Positions 43,664-54,400 of a stretch of 64,000 nt of DNA are shown piece by piece. Position 1 is the stretch's first letter. The number at the start of each line of letters is the position of its first letter. The stretch comes from Lentimicrobiaceae bacterium (GTDB lineage: Bacteria > Bacteroidota > Bacteroidia > Bacteroidales > F082). The translations under genes were made by a program, and so were the position numbers. The stretch is taken from positions 122,900 to 186,899 of the forward strand of contig PANC01000013.1 in assembly GCA_002708315.1 (NCBI GenBank), given 5' to 3'. Below the pieces are notes generated by a model. It was given only the letters and a program-made list of their open reading frames with translations, was not told the origin of the DNA and did no database searches.

Positions 43664-43671
43664 CAAAGTTA
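43664..43671 (-). promoter_or_regulatory. Possible -7 element of the first TlpA-like gene (TAACTTTG)
   Basis: Minus-strand TAACTTTG fits TAnnTTTG, 18 bases before the ATG. TTTG at 43699-43696 is 24 bases upstream, one base beyond the usual spacing. Confidence 0.5.
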
Positions 43672-43903
43672 AACAAAACACTTAATTTTAATGACCAAAA
43701 AATGTAAAATCAATGGACTATACTAGGTTATAAATATACCAGAATATAGCTACGTTAACATTTTATAATGAGTAAAGAAGAAATTCCCTTTGTGAACAAA
43801 TGCTTTAAGAACTTATGGCAACGTTTATTGAACTGGAATCCCAGAATTTAAGGGTTGTAGTATGTTTATAGTTCATTAGGTTTTGAACCTCATATCTATA
43901 ATC

Positions 43904-45292
43904 CTAATTCATTTTAGCATTATAATTATTCATAAACCGTTTAATATATAACTCCATACTTTCTTCAGGCATAGGAAGATGCACATAAGCAATAGTACCA
44001 TCTGGATTTATGAATATATATGTTGGAAACACTTTAACTTTATAATCCTCCAGAAGTAAAATATCATTATCAATACTAACTATGGGCCAATTGTAATTAC
44101 GATCTCCTGCAAATTCAATGAGCTCATCATTGGCTGTGCCAGATACGATACTAATAACATCAAAACCTAATTGATTCTTTAGGTCATTAATAAGGTTCAT
44201 GTGATACTCGCACATTTGGCAATCATTATCTACAAACGCCAAAAGCACAAATTTTCCTTCATAGTTTTTCAATGATACGTTATTACCACTTGCATCTCTT
44301 AAGTCAAAATTAGGAGCCTTGGTTCCACTTTCAAGTGATGTCAATACTCTTATATAATTGGCAGCTATTAAACGGTTTTCAGAGAAACTAGAATTTACTG
44401 ATATTTCAGTTAATTTTTTTATGACTGACCGTTTATTGACGTTTCTATCATAATAATATCTCGACATTATAAGCATTGATGCAAGCTCAACTATTCGACT
44501 ATCTTTTGACAAAAGTGTATCTCTAGATATTAGTTCTATTAATGGAGTTATTGATTTAGACTGGTTTAATACTGGAATTAGATCCTCATATCTAAAAACT
44601 TTTTCAGAATTAAAATAACTCTTAAAAAACTCTTTGAAAAACTCACAATATTGAATATTATGATAGAGAACATTTTTATTGATAAAATATTCCCCTAATA
44701 TTTCCTGATTACTTTTAATCCTACTAAGCCATTTTAGTGATGCTAGGGTATAATTAACATAGTTATAAAAATATGTTGATCTATCATTGGAATAATTTTC
44801 ATTTATCTGGTCAATGAAATTATTTACCACAGAGTTATCCTTAGTTCTATAAATTCTATTTACATTGTTATATACAAAGTTGTTGTATTTGATGTTAAAT
44901 TCCTCTATAGAAGTTTGCAAACCACCATCATCTGCAAATAGTTCAAACGACAATGGCAATCTATCAAAAACAGATCCCTTATTTAAATTGGTATCCAAAG
45001 GAATTTCAAATCTAAAACTTGACCCAGGAGAAAGATAAAACTGACCCTTATCAAGTTCCAGGGCAAGAAATGCAAATTGAGAATGATCAATATCTATTTT
45101 AAATGCAAAATCTCCAAACTGGTCAGTTGAAGATGACACAATGGTTTTTTCAAGTCCGGAAAAAAGATCATCATAAACAATAACACGAACAAGCTTATCA
45201 GCCTGGTCTTGAGCATTACCAGTAATAATTGTTGTTTGTGATTTTAAATTTATGGTTACTAATAAAAACAGAACTATATAATATCTAATCAT
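43904..45292 (-). CDS. Second TlpA/redoxin-like exported thioredoxin
   Basis: A 462-residue exported protein with a signal peptide (1-18) and the same plan as its neighbour: beta-rich N-domain (about 20-105), long helical region (about 120-320) and thioredoxin-like domain (about 322-462). The active site is V-D-N-D-C-Q-M-C (Cys358, Cys361), lacking the Trp before the first Cys that marks the usual W-C-x-x-C, and the cis-Pro loop is V-F-P-T-Y-I. Redox potential or substrate may therefore differ. The neighbour probably arose by an old duplication. The region between them (257 bases) has no gene. Confidence 0.82.
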   Translation of the reverse strand: MIRYYIVLFLLVTINLKSQTTIITGNAQDQADKLVRVIVYDDLFSGLEKTIVSSSTDQFGDFAFKIDIDHSQFAFLALELDKGQFYLSPGSSFRFEIPLDTNLNKGSVFDRLPLSFELFADDGGLQTSIEEFNIKYNNFVYNNVNRIYRTKDNSVVNNFIDQINENYSNDRSTYFYNYVNYTLASLKWLSRIKSNQEILGEYFINKNVLYHNIQYCEFFKEFFKSYFNSEKVFRYEDLIPVLNQSKSITPLIELISRDTLLSKDSRIVELASMLIMSRYYYDRNVNKRSVIKKLTEISVNSSFSENRLIAANYIRVLTSLESGTKAPNFDLRDASGNNVSLKNYEGKFVLLAFVDNDCQMCEYHMNLINDLKNQLGFDVISIVSGTANDELIEFAGDRNYNWPIVSIDNDILLLEDYKVKVFPTYIFINPDGTIAYVHLPMPEESMELYIKRFMNNYNAKMN

Positions 45293-45398
45293 AAAACTAT
45301 TTTTAGGTACAGTATTATTTTAATTTGATATCACCATATGAGTAAAGTGAGATTAAATTTACCAAAATCTATTTTAAAGGATAAGTAGGAGAATAAGA

Positions 45399-45857
45399 CT
45401 AAAAATTTACTTCATGTGGTATCATACCTTCTACACTTCCTCCATTTCTTATTACATCTCTAACAATGCTTGAGGACAGTGGAGTATATTTTGCTTCAGT
45501 AAGAAAGAAAACTGTCTCAATATTATCGGAAAGCTTGCGGTTAATTTGCCCTATTCCTCTTTCAAATTCAAAATCTGCAGAAGTTCTAAGGCCTCTTAAA
45601 ATAAACTTTGCTTTTACCTTTTTACAAAACTCAACTGTGAGCCCTGAGTATGATTTAATTTCGACTTTATAATCCTCTCTAAAGATACCATTGAGCCAAT
45701 TCATTCTTTGCTCCAGAGTAAACATACTTTTCTTATCAGAATTAGCACCTATGCTAATTATAATTTTATCAAATAAGGGAAGTGCCCTCCTCACAACCGA
45801 TACATGCCCTAGAGTAACGGGATCAAATGAACCAGGAAAAACTGCTATTCGTTCCAT
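45399..45857 (-). CDS. coaD: Phosphopantetheine adenylyltransferase
   Basis: A 152-residue nucleotidyltransferase for the fourth step of coenzyme A synthesis, joining ATP and 4'-phosphopantetheine. The ATP-binding T-L-G-H motif is in G-S-F-D-P-V-T-L-G-H (residues 9-18). R-G-L-R-T-S-A-D-F-E (about 89-98) and the late S-S-S-I-V-R-D-V block are conserved. The length is about ten residues below E. coli CoaD, within the family range. It lies 48 bases beyond the tsaD stop and is likely cotranscribed with it. Confidence 0.96.
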   Translation of the reverse strand: MERIAVFPGSFDPVTLGHVSVVRRALPLFDKIIISIGANSDKKSMFTLEQRMNWLNGIFREDYKVEIKSYSGLTVEFCKKVKAKFILRGLRTSADFEFERGIGQINRKLSDNIETVFFLTEAKYTPLSSSIVRDVIRNGGSVEGMIPHEVNF

Positions 45858-45905
45858 AAGTCTATGAATTATTATGTAAAGATAAATTATTTAGTTAAAA
45901 AAATG

Positions 45906-46919
45906 CTAAAACTTACTTCTAGCATAGGGAGTAAGATCCTGTGAAGCAAAATCATTATTTAGATATTTAAAATATCCTGCAATGGCTATCATTGCAGCAT
46001 TGTCAGTTGTAAATTTAAATGGTGGAATAAATGTTTTCCAGCCATTTTCAATTCCAGCTTTTACAATTGCATCCCTTAATCCAGAGTTCGCTGAAACCCC
46101 TCCTGCAATAGCAATTTGGCTTATACCTGTTTGAATTGTTGCCTTTGTAAGCTTATCCATTAGTATTTCAATTATTGTTGATTGTATAGATGCGCTCAAG
46201 TCATAAATATTATTTTTAATGAAATGATCATCTTCCTTTAATTTATCCCGAAGAAAATATAAAATTGATGTTTTCAAACCACTAAAACTATAGTTAAGTT
46301 CTGGAATTCTAGGTTTGGGGAAATTAAAAACATCTGGATTTCCTTTATTGGCAAGTTTATCGATTTCTGGACCACCAGGATATGATAACCCCATTATTTT
46401 TGCTGCTTTATCAAAAGCCTCACCTGCAGCATCGTCAATGGTAGCTCCAATTATTTCCATATCTGAAGGACTTTTTACTTTAACTATTTGAGTATGACCT
46501 CCTGAAACAGTTAGGCATAAAAAGGGAAAACTAGGATTATCTGAATTACTGCCATCATCAATAAAATGAGCTAGTATATGTGCCTTTAAATGATCAACTT
46601 CGATGATTGGAACATGCAATGCCATTGAAAGTGATTTTGCAAAGGAAGTGCCTACAAGTAGCGACCCAAGAAGACCTGGGCCTCGAGTAAAAGCTACAGC
46701 ACTCAATTGTTTTTTGGTTATCTTTGCCTCTTTGAGAGCAACATCAACGACCGGTATTATATTTTGCTGGTGAGCTCTTGATGCCAGCTCGGGAACAACA
46801 CCACCATAAATGCTATGAACCTTTTGATTAGCAATAATATTGGAAAGGACCCGTGTGTTTTGTATTACTGCTGCAGAAGTATCATCACATGATGATTCAA
46901 TGCCTAATATATATGTCAT
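45906..46919 (-). CDS. tsaD: tRNA N6-adenosine threonylcarbamoyltransferase
   Basis: A 337-residue ASKHA-fold enzyme (YgjD/Kae1) that finishes t6A at position 37 of ANN-decoding tRNAs. It opens Y-I-L-G-I-E-S-S-C-D-D-T-S-A and contains the metal-binding H-L-K-A-H (about 111-115), S-G-G-H-T-Q-I and G-G-V-S-A-N-S-G. The ATG is certain from the canonical N-terminus. The next base on the other side is the first base of the tamB start, so the two divergent genes share no intergenic DNA. Confidence 0.96.
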   Translation of the reverse strand: MTYILGIESSCDDTSAAVIQNTRVLSNIIANQKVHSIYGGVVPELASRAHQQNIIPVVDVALKEAKITKKQLSAVAFTRGPGLLGSLLVGTSFAKSLSMALHVPIIEVDHLKAHILAHFIDDGSNSDNPSFPFLCLTVSGGHTQIVKVKSPSDMEIIGATIDDAAGEAFDKAAKIMGLSYPGGPEIDKLANKGNPDVFNFPKPRIPELNYSFSGLKTSILYFLRDKLKEDDHFIKNNIYDLSASIQSTIIEILMDKLTKATIQTGISQIAIAGGVSANSGLRDAIVKAGIENGWKTFIPPFKFTTDNAAMIAIAGYFKYLNNDFASQDLTPYARSKF

Positions 46920-49900
46920 TTGAAGAAAAGTTCTGGAGACAAAAATATTAAAAATAAACCATTAAGGATCTTACTTCATATCCTTTTAGTGGTTGTTGCC
47001 ATTCCTATTCTGCTAACCTTAATATTTCAAATTCCAGCAGTACAAACCAAAATTGCAAAATATGTAACATCTACAATTTCCAAAGACATAGATCAAACCA
47101 TTGATATTTCAAGTGTAAAGATTAGCTTATTTAGCGGAATTACAATAAGTGGGATAGAAATACTTGATCATCATGACAATGTTTTAATTAGCATAAACCA
47201 TCTATCAGCATCACCAGTATTATCAAACCTCAGCTTTACAAACATTCATTTTATTGATATCAAACTTGATGAAGCTATATTTAACATGGGCTCCTACAAG
47301 GATGAAAGCTCAAATAATTTGAGTCAACTAATAAATAACTTTACTGGTGAATCAAATGACAGCAAAGGCGAGTTTAAGTTGTTTTCTGAATCAATTGTAT
47401 TGATAAACTCGAGATTCAACCTATTTAATCAAAACAGAAATTATAATCCAGGGGAAAATATGATGGACTATGCAAATATGCTTTTCGATAGTATAGATGC
47501 AAGTATAGATGATTTTAAACTCATAAACGATTCACTCAATTTCAAAATATTAAATCTATCAACAAAAGAAATTAGTGGACTAAATATCAGAGATCTTTCT
47601 GCAGATCTTATAATTAGTTCAACATCCATGGAAGCTAACCATACAATTATAAACGTTAATGAATCAGAGTTGGATGTTGATTTCAGGATGAAGTACAATA
47701 ACTATAAATCTTTGAGCTATTTTATTGACTCTGTTGATATGTATGGGGACATTCGATCCACAACAATCAATATCTCTGACATTGGTCATTTTTCAGATAT
47801 ATTATTTCAAATGCCAAATGAGGTTGTTGTTTCTGGAGAGATGCGTGGAAAAGTAAATAATCTTAGCACAAAAGATATAATGATTAAGTATGGAAAAACC
47901 ACAATGCTTTCAGGCGATATAAGTTTTAAGGGCCTTCCAGATTTCTTCTCATCACTGATATTAGCAGAAAATATAATAATATCAACTAATACTGGAGATA
48001 TCAAGAGCTTTTATCTGCCAATTAAAGAAAAAAATATTGATCTTACGAGTATTATAAAAGAAGACAACCAATTATCATTAAAGGGTAATTACAATGGATA
48101 TTATGAAGATTTTAAAAGTAAAATAGAATTATCTTTTTCTAATGGTATAATAACCTCCGATATTGATTTAAATACAGTTGATGGCCTTATTAATCTTAAG
48201 GCAAATCTTACATCTGATAGCTTGAATATCGGGAAGTTATTAGACATGGAACCCATATTGGGTAAAACGAGTTTTAACATTGAAGCAACTGGTTCTGGGT
48301 ACTCCATGGGAAAAATGAAATATCAAATGAATTGTAACTTATCCAAGACTGACTTCTATGGCTATAGGTACAATAAATTAGGGCTCAAGGGTTCCTATTT
48401 TGGTGACTCCATAAATGCAGACCTAAGTATTGATGATAAAAACCTTCTGATGAAGGCTATAGTAAAAGCATATATAAATGGTGAGCCAGAATTTGATGTA
48501 CATGCAAATATTGAGCGAGCCAATATGGATAAGTTAAATTTCATCAGCGGATACCAGTTTGCCATTAGTTCTATAGTAAATATTGATATAAAAGGTACTG
48601 ACTTGAGTAGTTTGAATACCGACATTTCACTAATTAATAGTCAATTATCCTTTGATGATAATCAATACCAAATTGATAGTGTTAATATATCTAAGCATAC
48701 TAATAATGAAATGTTCACAAGTACCAAAATATCATCCGATATTATTGACATTAATGCAGACGGTTACTATAACATTGAAACTGTAACTAGCAGCTTCTAT
48801 AATCTGGTAGACAATTATTACAATATAATTAAGCTTAAAAATAAGCCTGCAAAAAATACCAATAAGAACATCAAACTAAACCTCACTATTAATGATCCTC
48901 AAATATTTACGGAACAATTCTTAATGGGAGTAAATATTGCACCCAATACTTCATTAAGCTCAGATATTGATTTTACAACCAATAATATTGACCTTAATCT
49001 TAACTCTGAACAATTAAGCATTAATAATGTTAGAGCAGATACAGCCAATCTTAATATTACTACCATTGGCGACTCATTAATTGGAGAATTATCAATAGTA
49101 AATTTTATATTAAAAGATAGTTCTGCAAATGACAGCCTTATACTTGGAATTGATAATTTTAGTGTATCAACAAAAATGTATCAGGACTCAATAATTTATG
49201 GGATAAACTGGAATAACAAAAATCAAAGTCAGAAAAATAGAGGTGTTATGGAGGGTTATTTTGCAAATGTGGATGATTCTACAAAACTTAGCATCTACAA
49301 CGCTGATGTTTTCATAAATGATATAAATTGGAGTATCGACAGCAATAATTTAGTGACAATGTTTAAGGACAGGATGTTATTTCATGATTTTAATATAAAA
49401 GCAGGACCATCTAAATTTAGCTTGGTTGGGATAGTTCCCAAAAGTGAAAATGATTCTTTAGTTGCTAAATTCTATGATTGGGATATTGAAAATTTTAATA
49501 TTCTAACAGAACCATATAATCTCAGGCTTTACGGACAAATTAATGGTGAGCTTAAATTGGGTATGATTAAAGATAACCCGACATTATCATCCAATATTAA
49601 CATTAGTAAGCTAGGAATTAATGATGAAATCCTAGGTGAGGCGGAAATCATTAACACATGGAACAACTCATCAAACACTGTTTGGATCAATACAAATATT
49701 GTAAAAGAAGGAGATGTTGGAAAAGGAAATATATTTAGTGCTAAGGGCTCATATGAGCCATTCAAGAAAAAAGATAATCTTAAAATTGATATCTCATTTA
49801 ATAGATTTAAACTAAAAACCATAGAGCCTTTCATAAGTGAATTTATTAATGATTTAGAAGGAACTACTAGTGGGGATCTAAAACTACGCGGTAGTGTTAA

Positions 49901-51440
49901 AGAGCCAATCCTTACTGGCAATGCCAACCTTAACAGAGCTGGGTTAAGAGTTGTATACCTTAACACAAAATACTCCTTTACAAACTCCCTAGAATTTGTT
50001 AAAAATGGAATTGAATTTGACAAACTTGTTATATATGATACTTTAGGTAATAAGGCACAGATAAATGGCAGCCTTAAACACATGTTTTTTTCAGACCCTA
50101 ATTTTGATATTAGTATAGCAACCAATGGCCTATTATTCTTTAACACATCTGAGAACATGAATAGTTTGTATTATGGATCAGCCATAGGTTCAGGAAAAAT
50201 AGATATAAAGGGCAGCCCTAGTGATATAGATCTCAAAATAAATATTGAGACAAAAAGAGGAACTTCGGTGGTATTACCATTGGATTATTCTGTTGAGATA
50301 TCTGACAAAGACTATATAATATTTCTGAAAAAAGATATTGACTCAACAGGTGATTTAGAATCAACAACGAGAGTGAATAAAAGCAAAGATGATGAACTAA
50401 AATACAATATAAACGTTGGTTTGAATGTAACTCCTGTTGCTCAAGTGGGAATTAATCTTCCCGACGATATGGGCAATATTACAGCTAGAGGAAGTTCCAA
50501 CCTTGCAATAGATGTTAACTCAAATGGTAAATTTAGCCTTGTTGGTGATTACATTGTTCAAGATGGCTTATTTCAATTCAGGATTGGTAATTTGGTTAGC
50601 AAAAGATTTGAGTTAGTTCAAGGTGGTCGTATTTCTTGGTCTGGGAACCCCTACTCTGCCAATGTTAATATAAGAGGTCTTTATAAAGTAAAGACCAGCT
50701 TGGCAAGCTTGGGCATACAAATGGATACCACCGCAAGCTATAAAAACAAAGTTACCGTTGAATGCTATGTGGTCCTAACTGATGATTTATTAAACCCTAA
50801 CATTAAATTTGAAATAGCGATTCCAGACCTAGACCCCGATTATCAAAGAGCAGTGTTTTCAGAACTTGATACAACAAACACTGCCATGATGAATCAGCAA
50901 ATGATATCGCTTTTAGTTTTAGGAACTTTTAGCTTCAATAATGCATCCAGTGTAAGCCTGCAAAGCTCTTACTATAATGTTATTGCCAATCAACTAAGTT
51001 CCATGCTTTCTCAGATAAGTAAAAATGTAGATATTGGATTAAACTATAAACCTGGCGACAATGTTTCTCAAGAGGAGTTTGAAGTTGCATTATCGACACA
51101 ATTGTTTGATGATAGGTTGACAATAGATGGAAACTTTGGTATGACCTATGATAGATCAGCACAAAGTGCAAGTAATATAGTTGGTGATGTTGATGTTGGT
51201 TACAAACTTACTCCAGACGGCCAATGGATATTAAAGGTATTTAATCATTCAAACGTAAATTCATGGTATAACTACAGCGGATATGATCAAACATCTCCAT
51301 ATACACAAGGAGTTGGCATAGCCTTTAGAAAAGACTTTAATAACATCCGGGAACTTTTCGAGTCAAAGAAGAAGAAAGAAAAGGAAATTAAGGATGACAC
51401 GAATAAAGAATCAACAATACCAGATGAGACTGCTAATTAA
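46920..51440 (+). CDS. tamB: TamB-like translocation/assembly module protein
   Basis: A 1506-residue envelope protein of the AsmA/TamB group: one N-terminal membrane anchor (about 14-34, L-R-I-L-L-H-I-L-L-V-V-V), then a long beta-helical periplasmic body with many short Asn/Asp-rich strands, and a TamB (DUF490) C-terminal domain (about 1130-1470) with V-G-I-N-L-P-D and G-D-Y-I-V-Q-D-G-L-F-Q-F. Such proteins bridge the two membranes for phospholipid transport or outer-membrane protein assembly. The start is TTG at 46920, the only start upstream of the anchor; a stop lies in frame five codons before. It directly abuts the tsaD ATG. No TamA is adjacent. Confidence 0.87.
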   Translation: MKKSSGDKNIKNKPLRILLHILLVVVAIPILLTLIFQIPAVQTKIAKYVTSTISKDIDQTIDISSVKISLFSGITISGIEILDHHDNVLISINHLSASPVLSNLSFTNIHFIDIKLDEAIFNMGSYKDESSNNLSQLINNFTGESNDSKGEFKLFSESIVLINSRFNLFNQNRNYNPGENMMDYANMLFDSIDASIDDFKLINDSLNFKILNLSTKEISGLNIRDLSADLIISSTSMEANHTIINVNESELDVDFRMKYNNYKSLSYFIDSVDMYGDIRSTTINISDIGHFSDILFQMPNEVVVSGEMRGKVNNLSTKDIMIKYGKTTMLSGDISFKGLPDFFSSLILAENIIISTNTGDIKSFYLPIKEKNIDLTSIIKEDNQLSLKGNYNGYYEDFKSKIELSFSNGIITSDIDLNTVDGLINLKANLTSDSLNIGKLLDMEPILGKTSFNIEATGSGYSMGKMKYQMNCNLSKTDFYGYRYNKLGLKGSYFGDSINADLSIDDKNLLMKAIVKAYINGEPEFDVHANIERANMDKLNFISGYQFAISSIVNIDIKGTDLSSLNTDISLINSQLSFDDNQYQIDSVNISKHTNNEMFTSTKISSDIIDINADGYYNIETVTSSFYNLVDNYYNIIKLKNKPAKNTNKNIKLNLTINDPQIFTEQFLMGVNIAPNTSLSSDIDFTTNNIDLNLNSEQLSINNVRADTANLNITTIGDSLIGELSIVNFILKDSSANDSLILGIDNFSVSTKMYQDSIIYGINWNNKNQSQKNRGVMEGYFANVDDSTKLSIYNADVFINDINWSIDSNNLVTMFKDRMLFHDFNIKAGPSKFSLVGIVPKSENDSLVAKFYDWDIENFNILTEPYNLRLYGQINGELKLGMIKDNPTLSSNINISKLGINDEILGEAEIINTWNNSSNTVWINTNIVKEGDVGKGNIFSAKGSYEPFKKKDNLKIDISFNRFKLKTIEPFISEFINDLEGTTSGDLKLRGSVKEPILTGNANLNRAGLRVVYLNTKYSFTNSLEFVKNGIEFDKLVIYDTLGNKAQINGSLKHMFFSDPNFDISIATNGLLFFNTSENMNSLYYGSAIGSGKIDIKGSPSDIDLKINIETKRGTSVVLPLDYSVEISDKDYIIFLKKDIDSTGDLESTTRVNKSKDDELKYNINVGLNVTPVAQVGINLPDDMGNITARGSSNLAIDVNSNGKFSLVGDYIVQDGLFQFRIGNLVSKRFELVQGGRISWSGNPYSANVNIRGLYKVKTSLASLGIQMDTTASYKNKVTVECYVVLTDDLLNPNIKFEIAIPDLDPDYQRAVFSELDTTNTAMMNQQMISLLVLGTFSFNNASSVSLQSSYYNVIANQLSSMLSQISKNVDIGLNYKPGDNVSQEEFEVALSTQLFDDRLTIDGNFGMTYDRSAQSASNIVGDVDVGYKLTPDGQWILKVFNHSNVNSWYNYSGYDQTSPYTQGVGIAFRKDFNNIRELFESKKKKEKEIKDDTNKESTIPDETAN

Positions 51441-51495
51441 TGTATAATATCAAATATATTTTTGTTTAGTTTAAAGAAGTTAATTATTTCGCTAG

Positions 51496-54400
51496 ATGTC
51501 ATTAGATGTTTATAAATCATCAGCTGGATCAGGTAAAACAACAACTCTTGTTAATGAATACCTGAAGATTGCACTGAAGAATCCCCATAGCTTCAGGCAT
51601 ATTCTTGCGATTACATTTACCAATAAGGCAGCAAATGAGATGAAAGAAAGGGTCATCTCAGTTTTAAAAGAATTATCTTCAAAAGAAATAAAAAACTCTC
51701 ACAAGTTAATTGATCTAATAAAATACCTAAACTACGATGAGTTCACCTTAATAGACAAGTCTAAATACCTTCTCTCGCTAATTCTAAATAATTATGATGA
51801 CTTTGCAATTAGCACAATCGACTCATTTATTCATAGGATTATAAGAACTTTTGCTTCTGATGTAAGCTTACCGCAAAATTTTGAGGTTGTTATAGACAAA
51901 AGCGACTTAATACCACAAATATTAAATGGGCTTTACGAAAAGGTTGGGAAAGATAGCACACTTACAAATTTTCTCTTAGGTTTTGTCATGTCAGAAGCTG
52001 ATGAAGAAAATAATTATGATCCTACTTCCCGTCTCATTGATTTCATAGATTATCAAATAAATGAAGATGGTTTCTTTGAAATTAAAAAAATTGACAACCT
52101 AAGCCTTGTGCAACTAAACAAAATAATTAGTGCTTTAAAAAGTGAGATTAACAAACTCAAGTCAAGTATCATTGAAAAGTCAAATGAAGCATTAAAAATA
52201 TGCGCAGATAGAAACCTTAAGGCAGAAGATTTTTATCAGGGAAATCGAGGTATTTACAAATATTTCAATGATCTATCTGAATTTAAGAAGGCCGATGATA
52301 AGCTTTTTCCCACCAAAACCGCATTAAAAACAATAACCGAAGATAATTGGTATTCTTCAAAAGTTGATAGCCATAAAAAGGAATTAATTGACGGTATAAG
52401 TGAAGAATTAGAAATCTTATTCGAAAAAACTAAAGAAAACCTAGTATCATACCTTCATTTGAGATTGTTATTCAGTAAAATATATTCTCTTGCACTTATA
52501 CACGAAATTCGTAAGGTATTTTTTGAATTTACAGATAAATCTGGCAAGATTCATATATCCGAATTCAATAAAAGAATTAGCAACCAAATCTCAGCGCAGC
52601 CTGTTCCATTTATCTATGAGAGGTTGGGAAGAAAATATAGGTACTTTCTCATCGATGAGTTTCAGGATACTTCAATACTACAATGGAAAAACCTACTTCC
52701 ATTAATTGAAGAATCTCTCTCTCAAGGCAACAAAAATCTATTGGTTGGCGATGCAAAACAAGCAATCTACAGATTTAGAAATGGTGAAGTTGAATTATTT
52801 GCCAATTTACCAGAACTGTATAACAGGGATAAAACGAACCTGAGCATTGAAAGCGAGAACACTCTGAAGAGATCCTTTAACCCAAAATACTTGGATACAA
52901 ACTATAGGTCTAGAGAACAAATTATTAAATTCAATAATGAATTTTTCGAAGTAGTATCATCCAAATTATCCCAAAGAACCAAAATCATATACTCCGAATT
53001 AAATCAAACCCTTCCCCCAAACGTGATAGAAGGAGGAGTTGTTTCCATGAGGTTCTCAGATAATAAATCTGAGTCTTTTGAAGACGCAAAACTTTCTGGT
53101 ATAAAATCAATTATTAAGGAAGCAAACAATAAGAATTACGGCATGGATCAGATATGTATTTTATGCCGAACAAAGAAGAATGCATCACAAATATTTGAAT
53201 ATTTAATATCAAATCAGATTGATGTTATATCAAATGAATCTTTGTTACTAACAAATTCTCCTGGCGTGAGGCTTCTGGTGGCCTTTTTGAAACTAAACCA
53301 AAACCCCAATAATGAAGTAGCCCTCGCCGAATTTATTGACGGGTTCATTAAGTTCTCCGATAATTCTCTTGAATTTCACACAGAGTACTCCGAACTAAGT
53401 AAGTTCAAGCTAGAAAATTTAGACCCAGTTCTTTCGAGATATAATGTTGATATACCAACAAAATTGATTTCAGCATATTCTGTTTTCGAAATGGTGGAGT
53501 TTGCATTAAGAAGTTTTTCCACATCAGATACAACTGATGTTTTTATTCAATATTTTCTTGACTTTGTATTTGAAAACAATATAAATCTAGATGAGTTTTT
53601 AATCCTATGGGAAGGCAAAAAGGATAAAATATTTATCTCCATGCCAGAAAATATTGCTGCAGTTCAGATAATGACCATTCACAAAGCAAAAGGATTAGAC
53701 TTTCCGATAGTTATTGTTGATGCAGAAAATAGAGCCCCAAAAAATACAAAGAGCGAGTATTGGGAGCCCATAAATATTGAAAATATAAGTGATTTAAAAA
53801 TTGGTCTAATGCCACTTAATAAGAAACTTAACTTAATTGGAAGAGGCGATGTATATGAGATAGAAGAACATAAGTCCGAACTTGACTTCCTAAATCTTAT
53901 TTATGTTGCGTTTACACGACCTAAGCATGCTCTATACATTATTGGAGAGATAAATTCAAAGGATCTGTTTAGTAAGTACCTAATTGAATATCTGGAGCAT
54001 AAAAATGTATGGCAACAAGATAAAATGGGCTATGACTTTGGGGAATTACCCCTTAATTCTGAAGATAGTGAAATAAGTAACGGGCTTTTATTAAACAAAT
54101 TTATTTCTGAAGATTGGACAAAACTCATCTCTGTTGCACCTTCAGAAAATATACAGGTAGATCTGTTTAGTAGCAAATCATCCAGAGCATATGGTAAGCT
54201 AATTCACAAAGTATTATCCTATATTTATCATGAATATGATTTACATACAACCTTTTCAAACCTTTCTGACTTAGAAATTCTTAGCTCTTCCGAAATTGAT
54301 ATAATAAAAGATTTAGTATCAAAGGTTATAACTCATCCGGAACTAAAAAAATATTTTCAAAAAGGCCTTGTGATAAAGAATGAAACTGAAATACTATTGA

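Noticed and set aside
43768..43851. 27-codon frame between the two TlpA-like genes
   Set aside because: Too short to support, with no motif; could be a relic, but nothing shows it.
49529..50158. 209-codon open frame on the minus strand inside tamB
   Set aside because: It lies wholly antisense to the well-supported tamB frame, has no recognisable motif, and its Leu/Ser/Ile-rich composition is what the complement of Asn/Asp-rich beta repeats would give.
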